Shown here in pieces: positions 35,014 through 46,220 of a DNA stretch of 64,000 nt. The DNA is taken from positions 1-64,000 of the forward strand of contig MCGO01000204.1 of the NCBI GenBank assembly GCA_002104985.1. The letters are read 5' to 3'. The notes below the pieces were generated by a model. That model searched no databases. It was not told where the DNA came from and saw only the letters and a list, made by a program, of their open reading frames with translations. The position numbers were made by a program, and so were the translations under genes. How positions within the stretch are numbered: position 1 is the stretch's first letter; each line of letters begins with the position of its first letter. This DNA comes from Rhizoclosmatium globosum (taxonomy: Eukaryota; Chytridiomycota; Chytridiomycetes; Chytridiales; Chytriomycetaceae).

Positions 35014-36982
35014 TTAAATCTTGACAGGTAAGCGTCTCAAAGTATGCAGGAGCCACAAACTGGTACTCAGTAACAACAAGCTTCCACTCTGGTGAGCAGC
35101 GGCAAGTGGTACAGGGACCAAATACAGTAATGTTGAGATTCCCAACGATACCTGCAATGCAGTCACTCCCAACAATGCATTCACAGCCAGTCTCGAACTA
35201 GCTGGAAGAGTGAAACGACGTGACGCGAACCAGAGTCCAACGACAGCAGTGGAAGTAGTCATCGCCTGTTTTTCATTAAGTCAGATCCCAAAACCGCTCT
35301 TAAAAACATGAATAGAACTCACCAAAAAGCGGTGGTTGAACTGAACAGCACTCGCGTTCTCCAACATATTTCTCCACAATGGAACAGGCTTCTCCATCAC
35401 AGTTGGGTCACTGTGTGCCCACATATCGCTTGGCATGAGTCCTTCACCCATGAATGGGAACTCGTTGTACACAAGACCAGCATCAAGACCGGCAACGAAG
35501 GCTCCTGAGAAGGCAGTCAAGAGAACGAGGGTGGCAATTTGGTGTGTTGCACGAGAGAATGTTTTGAAGCCAGGAACGCGGAGGAGGGTTGAAATTTGCT
35601 AATGGAAGAGATGAGTGATGGTGTTGTAGACGAGTCTTCCTAGAATTGTTCACTCTACTAATTACACAAAGACATATTCCAAAGTGACTCTTCTCCATCG
35701 CTTCTTCTTTTGGACGATCGATCGCTCGTTCCACTTCCTCTATTTTTTCGTTTGTGCGATGTCCTCCGTCAACTGTTAGTGGCTCGTTCCAGCTCAATCT
35801 TGTGTGAACGTTGTACTAGCACTCATTTTTAACTCGGTGCGTTCACTATCCATTGATCGATTGCTAGTCCATCCCACTCTTTTTGCTCACGCACACGGTC
35901 TTCACTGCCATCCCTATTCTTTGCTTGCTACGCTAGCTGTCTTTCATTCACGACACCGTCAAGCAAAATACTATCTTCACTCCCTGCTTCGGCATTGCAC
36001 ATTAATTTACCTCCGACAGAGCAACAGCATTCTTTGACGAAGTTCTCAAAATCTCAAATCCAGTGAGAAGCATGATTGAGTAAATAATAAAAGCGGATCC
36101 CAAGTGAGCAGCGAGCCAGTATTGAGAAACACCATGGAAGGATTTCGCCTCCATCAATTCCTGCTTCAAACCAGATTTAACCATGTACCAGCCAAGAACA
36201 CCCTGGCAACCAATGAGGACGGCAACAAAGAGGGAACGGTTTCTGATTGAGGGAGACATCATTCCACGGGAAGCAAAGTAGAGACCAGGCAGGATGAAGG
36301 AGAGACCAATGAAACGACCGAGCATTCTGTGGCCCCATTCCATATAAAAGATGAATTTGAATTCGTTGAGAGTAATGTTATGGTTGAGACTGTGAGAATG
36401 AATTCCGAGTTTTAGCATTTAGTGTTCAAGGAGGTGATGACACACTCACAGTTTGTACTCTGGGAACAACTTGTACTTTTCGAATTCAACGTTCCATTCC
36501 TCGTCAGTGCGAGGAGGCTTCATTCCCGTGATCAAGTTCCATTCAGTGATTGAGAGACCAGACTCGGTCAAGCGCGTGACACCACCGACCGCCACAATCG
36601 CAAAGACAAGGGCTGCGCAGTAAAAGTACCAATAAGCGACGACTCGGTGGGTTTGTGTTGTTGTTGTTGTTGTTGATGTCTGTGATTCAGAGAAAGAAGA
36701 AGACGAATTGATCCGCCGAAACGAAACAAGTCGTTCGCCATTCGCCTTCAATTCGGCGTGTTGGATCGCTGTCAAAGTGGGGCGCGCCACCTTGGACGGG
36801 AACTGGAACTGGTTCTGGTTCTGGTTCTTGACTTGGAACGACGACAGCATCCTCACTTGCACACACGAGGCAGAGGCTGCTGCTCGTTGAAGCACTTGCA
36901 TTGTTCCCACTCTTCCGAGTCTTCCGAGGCCTAGACTGCCCAGGCTCGACAGTGGACCCAGCGATACCCGAACGCTGTTCAT
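35014..36982 (-). CDS. COX15: heme A synthase COX15 (mitochondrial)
   Basis: Exons 36982..36450, 36389..36011, 35598..35323 and 35265..35014 give 479 residues. The N-terminus is Arg/Ser/Leu-rich, as expected for mitochondrial import. The core shows [77 protein letters not shown] and AVQFNHRFL, the conserved His-bearing helices of COX15/CtaA. The enzyme oxidises the C8 methyl of heme O to make heme A for cytochrome c oxidase, in the inner membrane. Intron 2 (36010..35599) is about 410 nt, far longer than the usual 50-60. A Gln-Asn and Phe repeat follows the presequence. Confidence 0.95.
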
Positions 36983-37654
36983 CGTAGCCGTTGTTGTTTT
37001 TGTGCTTTTTTCTGTGCCCCTTTCAATAATCAAATTGCATATCACTCGATTCGTGACTCATTCTCATCTCAACTCAACCTGTGAAAAACCGAAAATGTAT
37101 TTTATTCTGCTACAATGCCATGGCAATCAATATACGACACGAAGCGGGAACGAGATGGATTCTCAAATTCAAGTCGATCCATAGCGAAATTGTATCTCAC
37201 CCCCCATCAACAGAAAATGGAGAAAACCGAGAAAGCTCCTGTCCGCAAGGTAAAGAGTATCATTGGAATATGCATTTCTTTGTACGTACAGTATATGAAC
37301 AAGGTATTTTCTTACAGTTAACCCTGGCTCCTTTTGCAATCTTAGAAGACCGAATTTAATTATTCGTGAAAAGGCAGTCCAAGAGAACCAAAGAAATATG
37401 AGAGTTAAATGATCAATTCAAAACAGACATTGGATTTGTCATCATCTTTCTGAGCTTTCTTCCAGCACACAATCCACTGCTCGGAAGCTCGCTGACAAAG
37501 AGAAACTGAAAGAGAGACTTCTGCCAAGGGTTGAAGTTACACACATTTATCTGAGTCATGCGGAAACTCAGGTGACCTCCTCACGTGCCAGGCGTTAATG
37601 CAACCTTTCAAAAACCATCTTACTCCGTTATCTACAAAGTTATCGAAAACAACC
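36983..37654. other. intergenic between COX15 and the plus-strand chitin-binding gene
   Basis: Divergent promoter region of about 670 bp. Small open frames only, with no recognisable gene or repeat. Confidence 0.55.
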
Positions 37655-39271
37655 ATGGCAGATCTTTCATCCTTTGGTTGGACTCAAGCTTATTCCACGC
37701 ACTATGGCCCATTCCCACAGGTTTGGCATGCCCTTGATCTTACATAGCCATTAAACAATATGTTCAGCAACTTAGTGCCAGTGAGCCAGGGTATTTGAAA
37801 GGAAGTGATCAAGGTGTCGGTTGTGCAGCTCCACAGCCAAATGGGGGAGGTGATCCTCGTTGGGCTGCCATCGTAGCCCAAGGAACTCTTCCCGCTCCTC
37901 TCCCAGAAACAGTGTATCCAGTTATTCACACTGTCGCAGTGTCCCAAAAATACTGGGCCTCAAATTACACTGGTATGTAAACACGTCAACTGGTTATATT
38001 GTAGTGGTTTCATGCTCATTGCTGATGGTCCGACACAAGGCGCAACCTACCAAGCCCCCATCTGTTTTCAACAACTCTGGATCCGTAACCGTAACAACAT
38101 TACCCAGCACATAACCGCTTACGTCGTAGATTTTTGCCCAACAAGCGGCTGCACTTGGTCCGAATCTGAACTCCCCTGGAACATTGACTTGTACGGTGGA
38201 GACGCATGGGCTAAACTCGGTGGAGAACCATTCGGCTCAAAACTAGACTTGGAAATCGTCTGGCCAGATTATTTGCGTCCCGATTACGCGAAATACAATC
38301 TCCCTACTCCAACCCCAACAGCTTTCACAGTGGCGACAACAGATGTCCCACCAACGACGTTTGCAACGGGTGGACCGACCCCGACCATCTTTCCACCGCT
38401 TCCAGCCGCTTCAACCTGTTTCCCAGCATACGATCCAACGCTGACATACACAACCGGAGCACAGGTTTCGTTCCAGGGAAATAATTACCAGGCAAAGTGG
38501 TTTGAAGGTGTCGGGTATGCGCCTGCGTATCCTGATTTCCTGCAAAAGGATGGAGGCTGGAATCCATTGAGTTCGTGTCCTGGAAGTGGAGTGATTACAA
38601 CGTCGCCTGTACCTGTCAAGACCTCCAGTACAACTACAACTACCTCTGTACAGGCCAAAACTTCCACTACGACCACTTCGACCACAACAACCTCAACAAC
38701 CACTACGGTTTCACCAACCCCAATCAAGACCACGCCTGCAGTCCAGTCAACCTCAACCTCCACAACCACCACATCCCAAACAACAACAACTTCAACAACA
38801 ACATCACCATCCCTTCCCTCAACAACTACCCCACAAAACTCCTGCTTCCCAGCATACATCCCAGGCCAAGTCTACCAACCAACCACAAGCACCTCCCAAG
38901 CAAGCTACCAGTCCCAAAACTGGATCGCAAATTACTGGACAAACTCCGCCCCAAACACATCCGACGGTTCGTGGAAACTTGTGGGTCCTTGTGGCGGTGC
39001 ACCCAATCCAGTCACGACTGTTGTTCCACCTTCTACAACAGCTCCTGCCGCGAGTTCGACAACATTTTCAAAGACGAAAGTCACAACAACAACGACTTCC
39101 ACCACGACAACTACTTCAATTGCTGCAGTGACATCCACGACCGTTGGAAAGAACGTTGTAAACGGAGGAACGTGTACATCGTTTGGTGCGTACGCGTGCA
39201 ACAACGCGTGTACGTGTGGGTACGCAACTACAGGACTTGTTTGGTTTTGTACGGGTGTCTCGGGTTGTTAA
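37655..39271 (+). CDS. extracellular-type protein with two CBM5/12-like modules and Cys-rich C-terminal module
   Basis: Exons 37655..37720, 37768..37972 and 38005..39271 are predicted. The N-terminal domain (GWTQAYSTHYGPFPQ; VSQKYWASNYTG; TAYVVDFCPTSGCTWSESEL; SKLDLEIVWP) ends with VVDFCP..C and LxIxWP strands, reminiscent of expansin-like or barwin-like double-psi barrels. That assignment is tentative. Two similar modules follow (CFPAYDPTLTYTTGAQVSFQ; CFPAYIPGQVYQPTT) with the spacing of CBM5/12 chitin-binding domains, separated by long Thr-rich linkers. The terminal module (TCTSFGAYACNNACTCGY) matches that of the two chitinases. No signal peptide is visible at the first ATG, so an upstream exon may exist. 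The second junction does not keep phase with canonical GT-AG sites; the frame after 38005 is nevertheless clear. Confidence 0.72.
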
Positions 39272-39363
39272 GAGACAAGAAGCGCCCTTTTCTTTTCCCT
39301 TTGATTCTGTCATTCTAGAATAAACCAGTTTAACGAACACAAGAAAGGTCACAGGCAACTTAT

Positions 39364-41595
39364 TTATTGATATTTGTTATGATTGTATTGTCCCGAATAG
39401 CTCCATTCATAATTCGGAAATGGTGCAGGATGGAAGCCTTGTTGGTGTTGTCTTGATACTTCCGGAGCATAAATAAGTTGTTGCGGCTGAACGTGATGAG
39501 GTTGCTGATAGTAGCCTTGAAAGAAGTGTTGCTGTTGAATTTGGTGGTTTTGTGATTGATGTTGTGTTCCAACATAGCTGATATGTTCCTGTTGATGCGA
39601 ACGATTCTGTGATTTGTATCTCGCCTCAGCATACTCAACTCGATCTTGTTGCTGCTTTCCAAACTGTTGATATTGGGCATTGGGCGTTGCTTTGAATTCG
39701 TCATATGGCAGTGATCCGGCCCTGTATGGATGATATCCAACAAAATCCCTTTCATAGAGATGCAACAAACTTTTAGAAGTTCTTCTGCCAGGATCTGTGA
39801 ATGCTGTAATGGGACCGATTGTATCCTCCAACTTAACACCGCCCTCCAGTTTAACGTTCTTGCTAGGGCTCTCCTTCACAATCTCTTGTCGCACAATCAC
39901 CTCAAATGCAGGATACATTTGCTTCACAAGGCCGATTGCGTCGACGCTGCTCAATTTGACTGCATCAATCAGGTTTTCGTCTTCAGAAGCTCGCAAAAGT
40001 CTCGCAGACAAACTCTCTCCACCCTCCCCCCGCTGCGCAGCTCGCATCATCGCCATCACATCTCTAGAGTTGTAGTACGAAATCACACGGTGTTTCTCCC
40101 CATCCGATCCTTTCACCGTGATTGTTCGCTTTGTCAACCCGTTCTTGGCAATTCTTGTACCCTCCTTCAAAGTCTTGGATGTGAATGTGGGCTGCAGACC
40201 CGTTGTGGAGCCATATGGAGCTGAGTATGGTCGTGGGTTCGTATCATCGTCGTCATCAGGCTCATTGGTATTCTTTGTCTCAATTTGTCTTTGATTGGGT
40301 AAACAACTGCCCGATATCACTGATACAATACACACCTGTACAACAGAAAGTTCCCGTACGCTCGACTGGGCGACCATTTGATTCCATCCTGAGTAATATA
40401 GATTTAGCCACGAAATTCTCATCAAAACCCAAACATCTCTCTTGTCTTGTCTCTCCGACATAAGCAACTCACCCGCCATCTCCTGATGCTCAATCCCTTC
40501 TCTGGCATCACAATGACTGTCCCGCTTCTGACTTTTACGCTTGCCATATCGTCTGAATTCCCTCGGAAGGCTGGAAGAACTCCCTTGAGTGTACCTTGAA
40601 CCACATAAACAGCATCGACAGGATCCTCAATGAAGCCATGGTACGTTTCAAAAAGAGACATACTTAGTTTAACCTCTGACTGCTGTGTATAGTAGACTAT
40701 CTTGGCAAGTTGGGCTGAGCCCTCACTAGCCTGTTCAAGATAAACTGATGCTCGACGCCTCTCTTGAATCCGACTCTGACTGGAACTTCCTACAGCTTTC
40801 AATAATGTCGTTAGCCATTATGTCGCCCTTCAAGATTAGCCACAAGATGGGGAGCCCTTAGACACAACTCAAAAATCGAACGATGTGACCATGACCAACA
40901 CCGTACCTTCTGGATTCTGAATTATTATACGTGATTGAAACTCGTGATTTATGCGTAACTGACGTTGTTCCAATCCGTTCGAGATCTCTTGTGCAGTATG
41001 ATGCCCCGCTATAAGTTTCAGCAGTATGATGAGTGTACAATGAGCGAATGAATGCGTATATTGAGAGGGAATGGCAGAATCTCTTCTCGCTTGTGTGTAT
41101 TTCCGTGTCAGTCGTTTGATCCAAAGCCTCTAAATATATGCAGTATCGCTCCGTTTAATTACCTGAAGTGAAGAATACACCATTCATTGAAAAGTCATTC
41201 GTTTGTTGTGGTTTATTTCCGGCGACCCAAGCATTGAATGAAGTATTTATCTCCGTTGACACTTTATCTCGAAACAAAGTAGCTGATTGTGCATTATGAG
41301 CCTCCAAACCGGCGTTTATGATGTCGTTGATTGATGGCATTGATGTAGGTATTGTCGGTTGTGATATGTCTTCAATTTGAGACGATGCTGCGGGGTACGA
41401 GCAGTCGATTTCGCTTTCTTCCTGCATCCTCGGACTTCGAGCTTCTTCAGAATATTGTTTGGGAAATAGGAGCACGTTGCGCTGAGGACTGGTCGAGGAA
41501 GGGCGCATGAAATCACGAAGGTTATTGTCTGAGTCAGATTTATGAACGCCAGAGCCATTGAGGCCCTTTGAGAACACCGGATCGGACAAGTCCAT
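39364..41595 (-). CDS. WOPR-domain transcription factor, paralogue A (Gti1/Pac2, Wor1, Ryp1 family)
   Basis: About five exons, roughly 620 residues. The first exon (41595..about 41158) starts MDLSDPVFSKG and holds a motif shared by the paralogues (IPTSMPSINDIINAGLEAHN). The WOPR domain begins FETYHGFIEDPVDAVYVVQG, continues RSGTVIVMPEKG and RRWR, and crosses an intron to WSPSRAYGNFLLYR. After an acidic insert it resumes GLQPTFTSKTLKEG, GLTKRTITVKGSDGEK and SYYNSRDV. WOPR proteins are fungal DNA-binding master regulators of cell-type and morphology switches. The C-terminus is strongly Gln/His/Tyr-rich, like the prion-like tail of Wor1. It is closest to paralogue B. Confidence 0.85.
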
Positions 41596-43091
41596 AATCG
41601 TATATTAATTCTTACTGATGCTATGTTGATGTAGATGGTTAGCCCTGATGCTTCTGATGTGACATAATATCAACGAAGGCGGAATTGAAGTCTGACAGCG
41701 AGCCGCACACGCAGACCTTCATTCAATAACCATGGCTTCATATTCTTCGTACTGTGTTTTCACCTCCACTGAATCCCTGGACATTGTAATCACCGATGCA
41801 GCTCTTTTTTGGTTGAACGCTCGCTCCTTGTCCTCACTTTCCTCTTGACACGAGCCCAATACTTTTCGGGGGCTGGACAGTGCGACATGCCTCACCTATA
41901 CTTTTTTAAGGTAAAGGAAAGAAGAGGAAGACCAAGAAATGAAAAATCAATCGGCTATTTGCCGCTTTGTCAACCCATTCCTCGGCTACTTGTCTGATTT
42001 GCAACCCTGCCGGTGATCCATGTAAGACGATATCACCGCTAAATTGATCGATAATTTCAAGTACTTGGGTTTGGAGGTTGTTTGTCAGAAGGAAAGCAAA
42101 GGAAGAGACCAACCATTTGGCTTCAAACAAACCTTGTCGAGTTTTGGACGTGTCAACTGTATCACGATGTTGACTTGTTTAATCGGTGCTCGTGGTTGGA
42201 ATGGTCTGTTTCCAAATCCTACTTGGGTCTTCTTGGAGAAACCAATGTGTCTGTACGTAAGGGAGATGGATCTCAACTCCAAAAACAATTCATACGAACA
42301 TCATACCACGGGCACGATCTGTGCTGCTGCAAATATTAGCCATTCGAGATGTTTGTCTTGAACGTTTTCTTGTTCTTGTTACGTGTTACGTGTCGCAGAA
42401 CCAAAATAAATGTTTCTTGCTGAACTACTCGTATTTCTAGACTATTATATTTTTTGACTGCTATTAATGCTTGAATTGGATGTGTGATGCAATCCACGCG
42501 AAACCTGTGTTGATTCGTATTTTGAAAAGACGGCTGAATAGTTTTAGTGCTGCATAGTGTTGTTTGTGGACGAGCTGTAAAAATTTGAAGAACCAGATTC
42601 TCCCCAACTTCGTTTTACACTTTGTGTATTCATTATTTTGGCTTTTATAAGTTGTCGACATGTTGATGTATTTTCGCTCCCAATGTTACAGTGAAATAAC
42701 AATTGGAACAAGTGTTTCCCAACAATAACAACTCCGCTCTTCTTCGTCACTTCTTCCATTCAGCGGTCAGAAAAACTCGAAATATACAGGGGTTGATATT
42801 GTTGGTGCATCTGTTTTTATTAATTTCATCACAACTCAAACGCTAGTGAAACTTCGAGTCCTTTGAATCCTTCTTCGGTAGAAAGCTCGGATATATACAG
42901 ATACTCGGATACATACAAATGTTTCTTCAGAGCATAAGCTTGCTGTGTTGCATATTTATTTAAATCTGTGCAACAGAGTATGTCAACAAAATGACTTGGC
43001 AAGGCTCAATGCCTGAAGTTATCATTATAGAATTCGACGTTAAATGACATACGAACATGATTGAACATCATTTACACCTCATCTAAATGGT
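41596..43091. other. intergenic between WOPR paralogues A and B
   Basis: The 3' UTR of B and about 1 kb of upstream sequence of A. The part at 41860..42420 is recognisably related to 45560..46130 upstream of B, so it belongs to the duplicated unit and probably holds promoter or 5' UTR sequence. No gene was seen. Confidence 0.5.
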
Positions 43092-45294
43092 TTATTGGTA
43101 TCCATCATAGCTCCATTGATAATTAGAATATTGTGCCTGACGAAAGCCATGTTGCTGCAGTCTCAGAGCTTCGAAAGCGTAATTAAGTTGTTGCGGCTGT
43201 CTGTGTAATGGGTGTTGCTGTTGATGACTCTCTGGTTGATGTTGTTGTTCGTCATAACCATAACCATCCGCTCCATGTGCCTGCGAAATGCTTTGCGATT
43301 GATACACCGCTCCAGCATATTCATATCGCATATGTTGTTCTTTACCAAACTGCCAAATATAGGGATTCAGCGTTGCTTTGAATTCGTCATAAAGTAGTGA
43401 TCCGGCCCTGTATGGATGATATCCAACAAAATCCCTTTCATAAAGATGCAACAAACTTTTAGAAGTTCTTCTGCCAGGATCTGTGAATGCTGTAATGGGT
43501 CCGATTGTATCCTCTAACTTAACACTCCCCTCCAGTTTAAGCTTCTTGCTAGGACTCTCCTTCACAACCTCTTGTCGCACAATCACCTCAAATGCAGGGT
43601 ACATTTGCTTCACAAGTTCGATTGCGTCGACGCTGCTCAATTTGACTGCATCAATCAGGTTTTCGTCTTCAGAAGCTCGCAAAAGTCTCGCAGACAAACT
43701 CTCTCCACCCTCCCCCCGCTGCGCAGCCCGCATCATCGCCATCACGTCTCTAGAGTTGTAGTACGAAATCACACGGTGTTTCTCCCCATCCGATCCTTTC
43801 ACCGTGATTGTTCGCTTTGTCAACCCGTTCTTGGCAATTCTTGTACCCTCTTTCAAAGTCTTGGATGTGAATGTGGGCTGCAGACCCGTTGTAGAGCCAT
43901 ATGGGGCTGAGTATGGTCGTGGGTTCGTATCATCGTCGTCATCAGGCTCATTGGTATTCTTTGTCTCACTCTCAATTTGTCTTTGATTGGGTAAACAACT
44001 GCCCGACATCACTAATACAATACACACCTGTACAACAGAAAGTTCCCGTACGCTCGACTGGGCGACCATTTGATTCCATCCTGAGTAATATAGATTTAGC
44101 CACGAAATTCTCATCAGAATCCAAACATCTCTCTCAAAATCCACGAAACCGCTTACCCGCCACCGCTTAACACTCAACCCCTTCTCAGGCATCACAATGA
44201 CTGTCCCGCTTCTGACTTTTACGCTTGCCATATCATCTGAATTCCCTCGGAAGGCTGGAAGAACTCCCTTGAGTGTACCTTGAACCACATAGACGGCATC
44301 GACAGGATCCTCAATGAAGCCATGGTACGTTTCAAATAATGATTTGCTTAGTTTAATCTCCGACTGAGCAGAGGGGACTGTCTTGACAGGGTGTGCAGGC
44401 TGTGCGGATGTTCCGCCAGGCTGAGTGATTGGATCCGTAACTATCACATCTGATGCGCAATGACTCTCTGAAACCAGAATTTGACTCGAACTTTCTGCTG
44501 TGTGAAAGAATAACGTCAGCTATATTGTTGTCTATTTACAGGAACAGTTATGAAATGGGAGTCCTGAGACACCACTCAAAATCAAAATTGATTGAGCATT
44601 ACCAATACAGTACCTTCTATATTTTGACTGGAACGAAGTGATTGAGGCTCAAGTACCTCGAGTGACTGACGTTCATTCAATCCACTCGTGATCGTTTCGT
44701 CATTCCAAAGTCCGGCTAAAAGATAGAGCAATGAGCTTATGAATGCATATATTGAAGTGGAATTCAAGAAGACGAATGATTCTCCTTGCACGTGTATGTT
44801 ATACAGTCCGATATTAAGATTCAAAGCCTGCAACTCCATCGATCTATTTCATTACCTGATGTAATTAATGTATGGTCCGTTAAAATTCATGCTTTTGTTC
44901 AAGTTTTATGGGGATCCAAGCATTGACAGTCTCAATTTGCGGTTTAACTTGTGAAGACGCTTCTAATTGTGCACTATGAGCAGTTAATCCAGCGTTGATG
45001 ATTTCGCGAATTGGTGGTATGGTCCGTTGTTGTGCTGCGGCTTCAATTTGAGCCATATTGTGGGAAGTATCAGCACCAAACCTAGTTTTGTTCTCGTTGG
45101 CGTTCCATCTTCGTCCTGAGCCCCGATACTCGAGTTTCATTATAATCCACAATTCTTTGAGAATGATTGATGTTGAGCTGAAGAGAAGAAGTAGACTGAA
45201 GTTTGGTGTCGTCGAAGACGTCAGCATCTGAGTCAGATTTAAGTAACCCAGGACCAAATGAGGCCTCAGAGAGCGTTAGATCAGCCATATTCAT
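43092..45294 (-). CDS. WOPR-domain transcription factor, paralogue B
   Basis: Starts MNMADLTLSEASFGPG at 45294. The N-terminal region contains TIPPIREIINAGLTAHSAQ, matching paralogue A, and a short exon with GLNERQSLEVLEPQSLRSSQ. The main exon reads KSLFETYHGFIEDPVDAVYV, RSGTVIVMPEKGLSVKRWR. An intron separates this from WSPSRAYG (in DNA 44082..44036). The second WOPR half is almost identical to A from PYSAPYGSTTGLQPTF to the region EVIVRQE. The tail is again Gln/His/Tyr-rich but has drifted. The long frame at 43092..44447 runs through at least two introns, so the unspliced translation (SCLPNQRQ and neighbours) should not be taken as protein. A and B appear to be the younger duplicate pair. 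Confidence 0.83.
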
Positions 45295-46220
45295 TGCGCT
45301 TTAATGCTCAGGGTGCCTAAGTTGGGTTTAGATGGTTTGTCCAAAGTGCTTCCATGGGCTATCACGACAGCTATGAAGAGGGAATTGAAGTATGCTGCAA
45401 CTTCTCTGCCTTTGCTGAACAGCCAGCTCTAATCATGGTGCTGTTTATCATGGCCTGGCGTATCATCGCCGGCAGAACTCTTTAGTTCGTTCCTCTCGTT
45501 TGGTTCGAGATGGACAACGTTTGCGGTATTCCACTTGATTCACCCCGTCGCGAGTGATAAGAATGTGCGGTATGCCTCACCTTAACTTTTTTTGAGTTAT
45601 TAAATAAGAGGAAGGCCAAGAACCGAAAATCGAAGTGTCTGCTGGTTGCTTATGCCACCATTCCTCGGCTCCTGTCTGTTTTATCCTGCAGGATAATCAC
45701 GCAGTTAAGGCTTTTTTGCAGTTGTTTTCCTCTAATATATTTTGTGGGATGAAGACAGTGATCAATCAAGGAGAGGGGGCGACAACCTTTCGCCGGATCT
45801 GAAGCCTCAGAACTATCTGTGATATTATCTCAGCATAATGCAGCTGAAGTTGTGGCTGGAAATGGTCTGTTTGTGGCTTAGGTCGGGACACCTGCTTGTA
45901 CGTAAGGGAGATGGAACGAAGTAATTCACTCAAAACCATAGCGATTCAATTCAGAACACGAGAATTAGTGAATCAAATCATATGAAGTTGGTGCTGAGTC
46001 TAAAGCTCTGTCTGCAGTGACTTGGTTGGAGTGTGTGGACGTTGAACCACTGGTTCTCTGGCACAAAGGACCTATGTACCAGTCGATTTTTTATGTTATT
46101 TTTTATGTTCTATTCTTTTCCTACTTTCCGTCCATCAGAAAATCAATAATAAATGGTACTATACATATTCAGTTTTATTCATTCATCTATTAAAACAGGT
46201 CGCTGTAAATCAGAACTCGT
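45295..46220. other. intergenic between WOPR paralogues B and C
   Basis: Upstream sequence of B, related to that of A, and the 3' flank of C. No coding frame of note. Confidence 0.5.

Noticed and set aside
41809..42361. Small plus- and minus-strand frames between WOPR A and B
   Set aside because: The sequence is a diverged copy of non-coding DNA upstream of paralogue B and the frames are not conserved between the copies.
43092..44447. Single 451-residue frame of WOPR paralogue B read straight through
   Set aside because: Comparison with paralogues C and D shows introns on both sides of the WSPSRAYG exon; the read-through segments are not protein.
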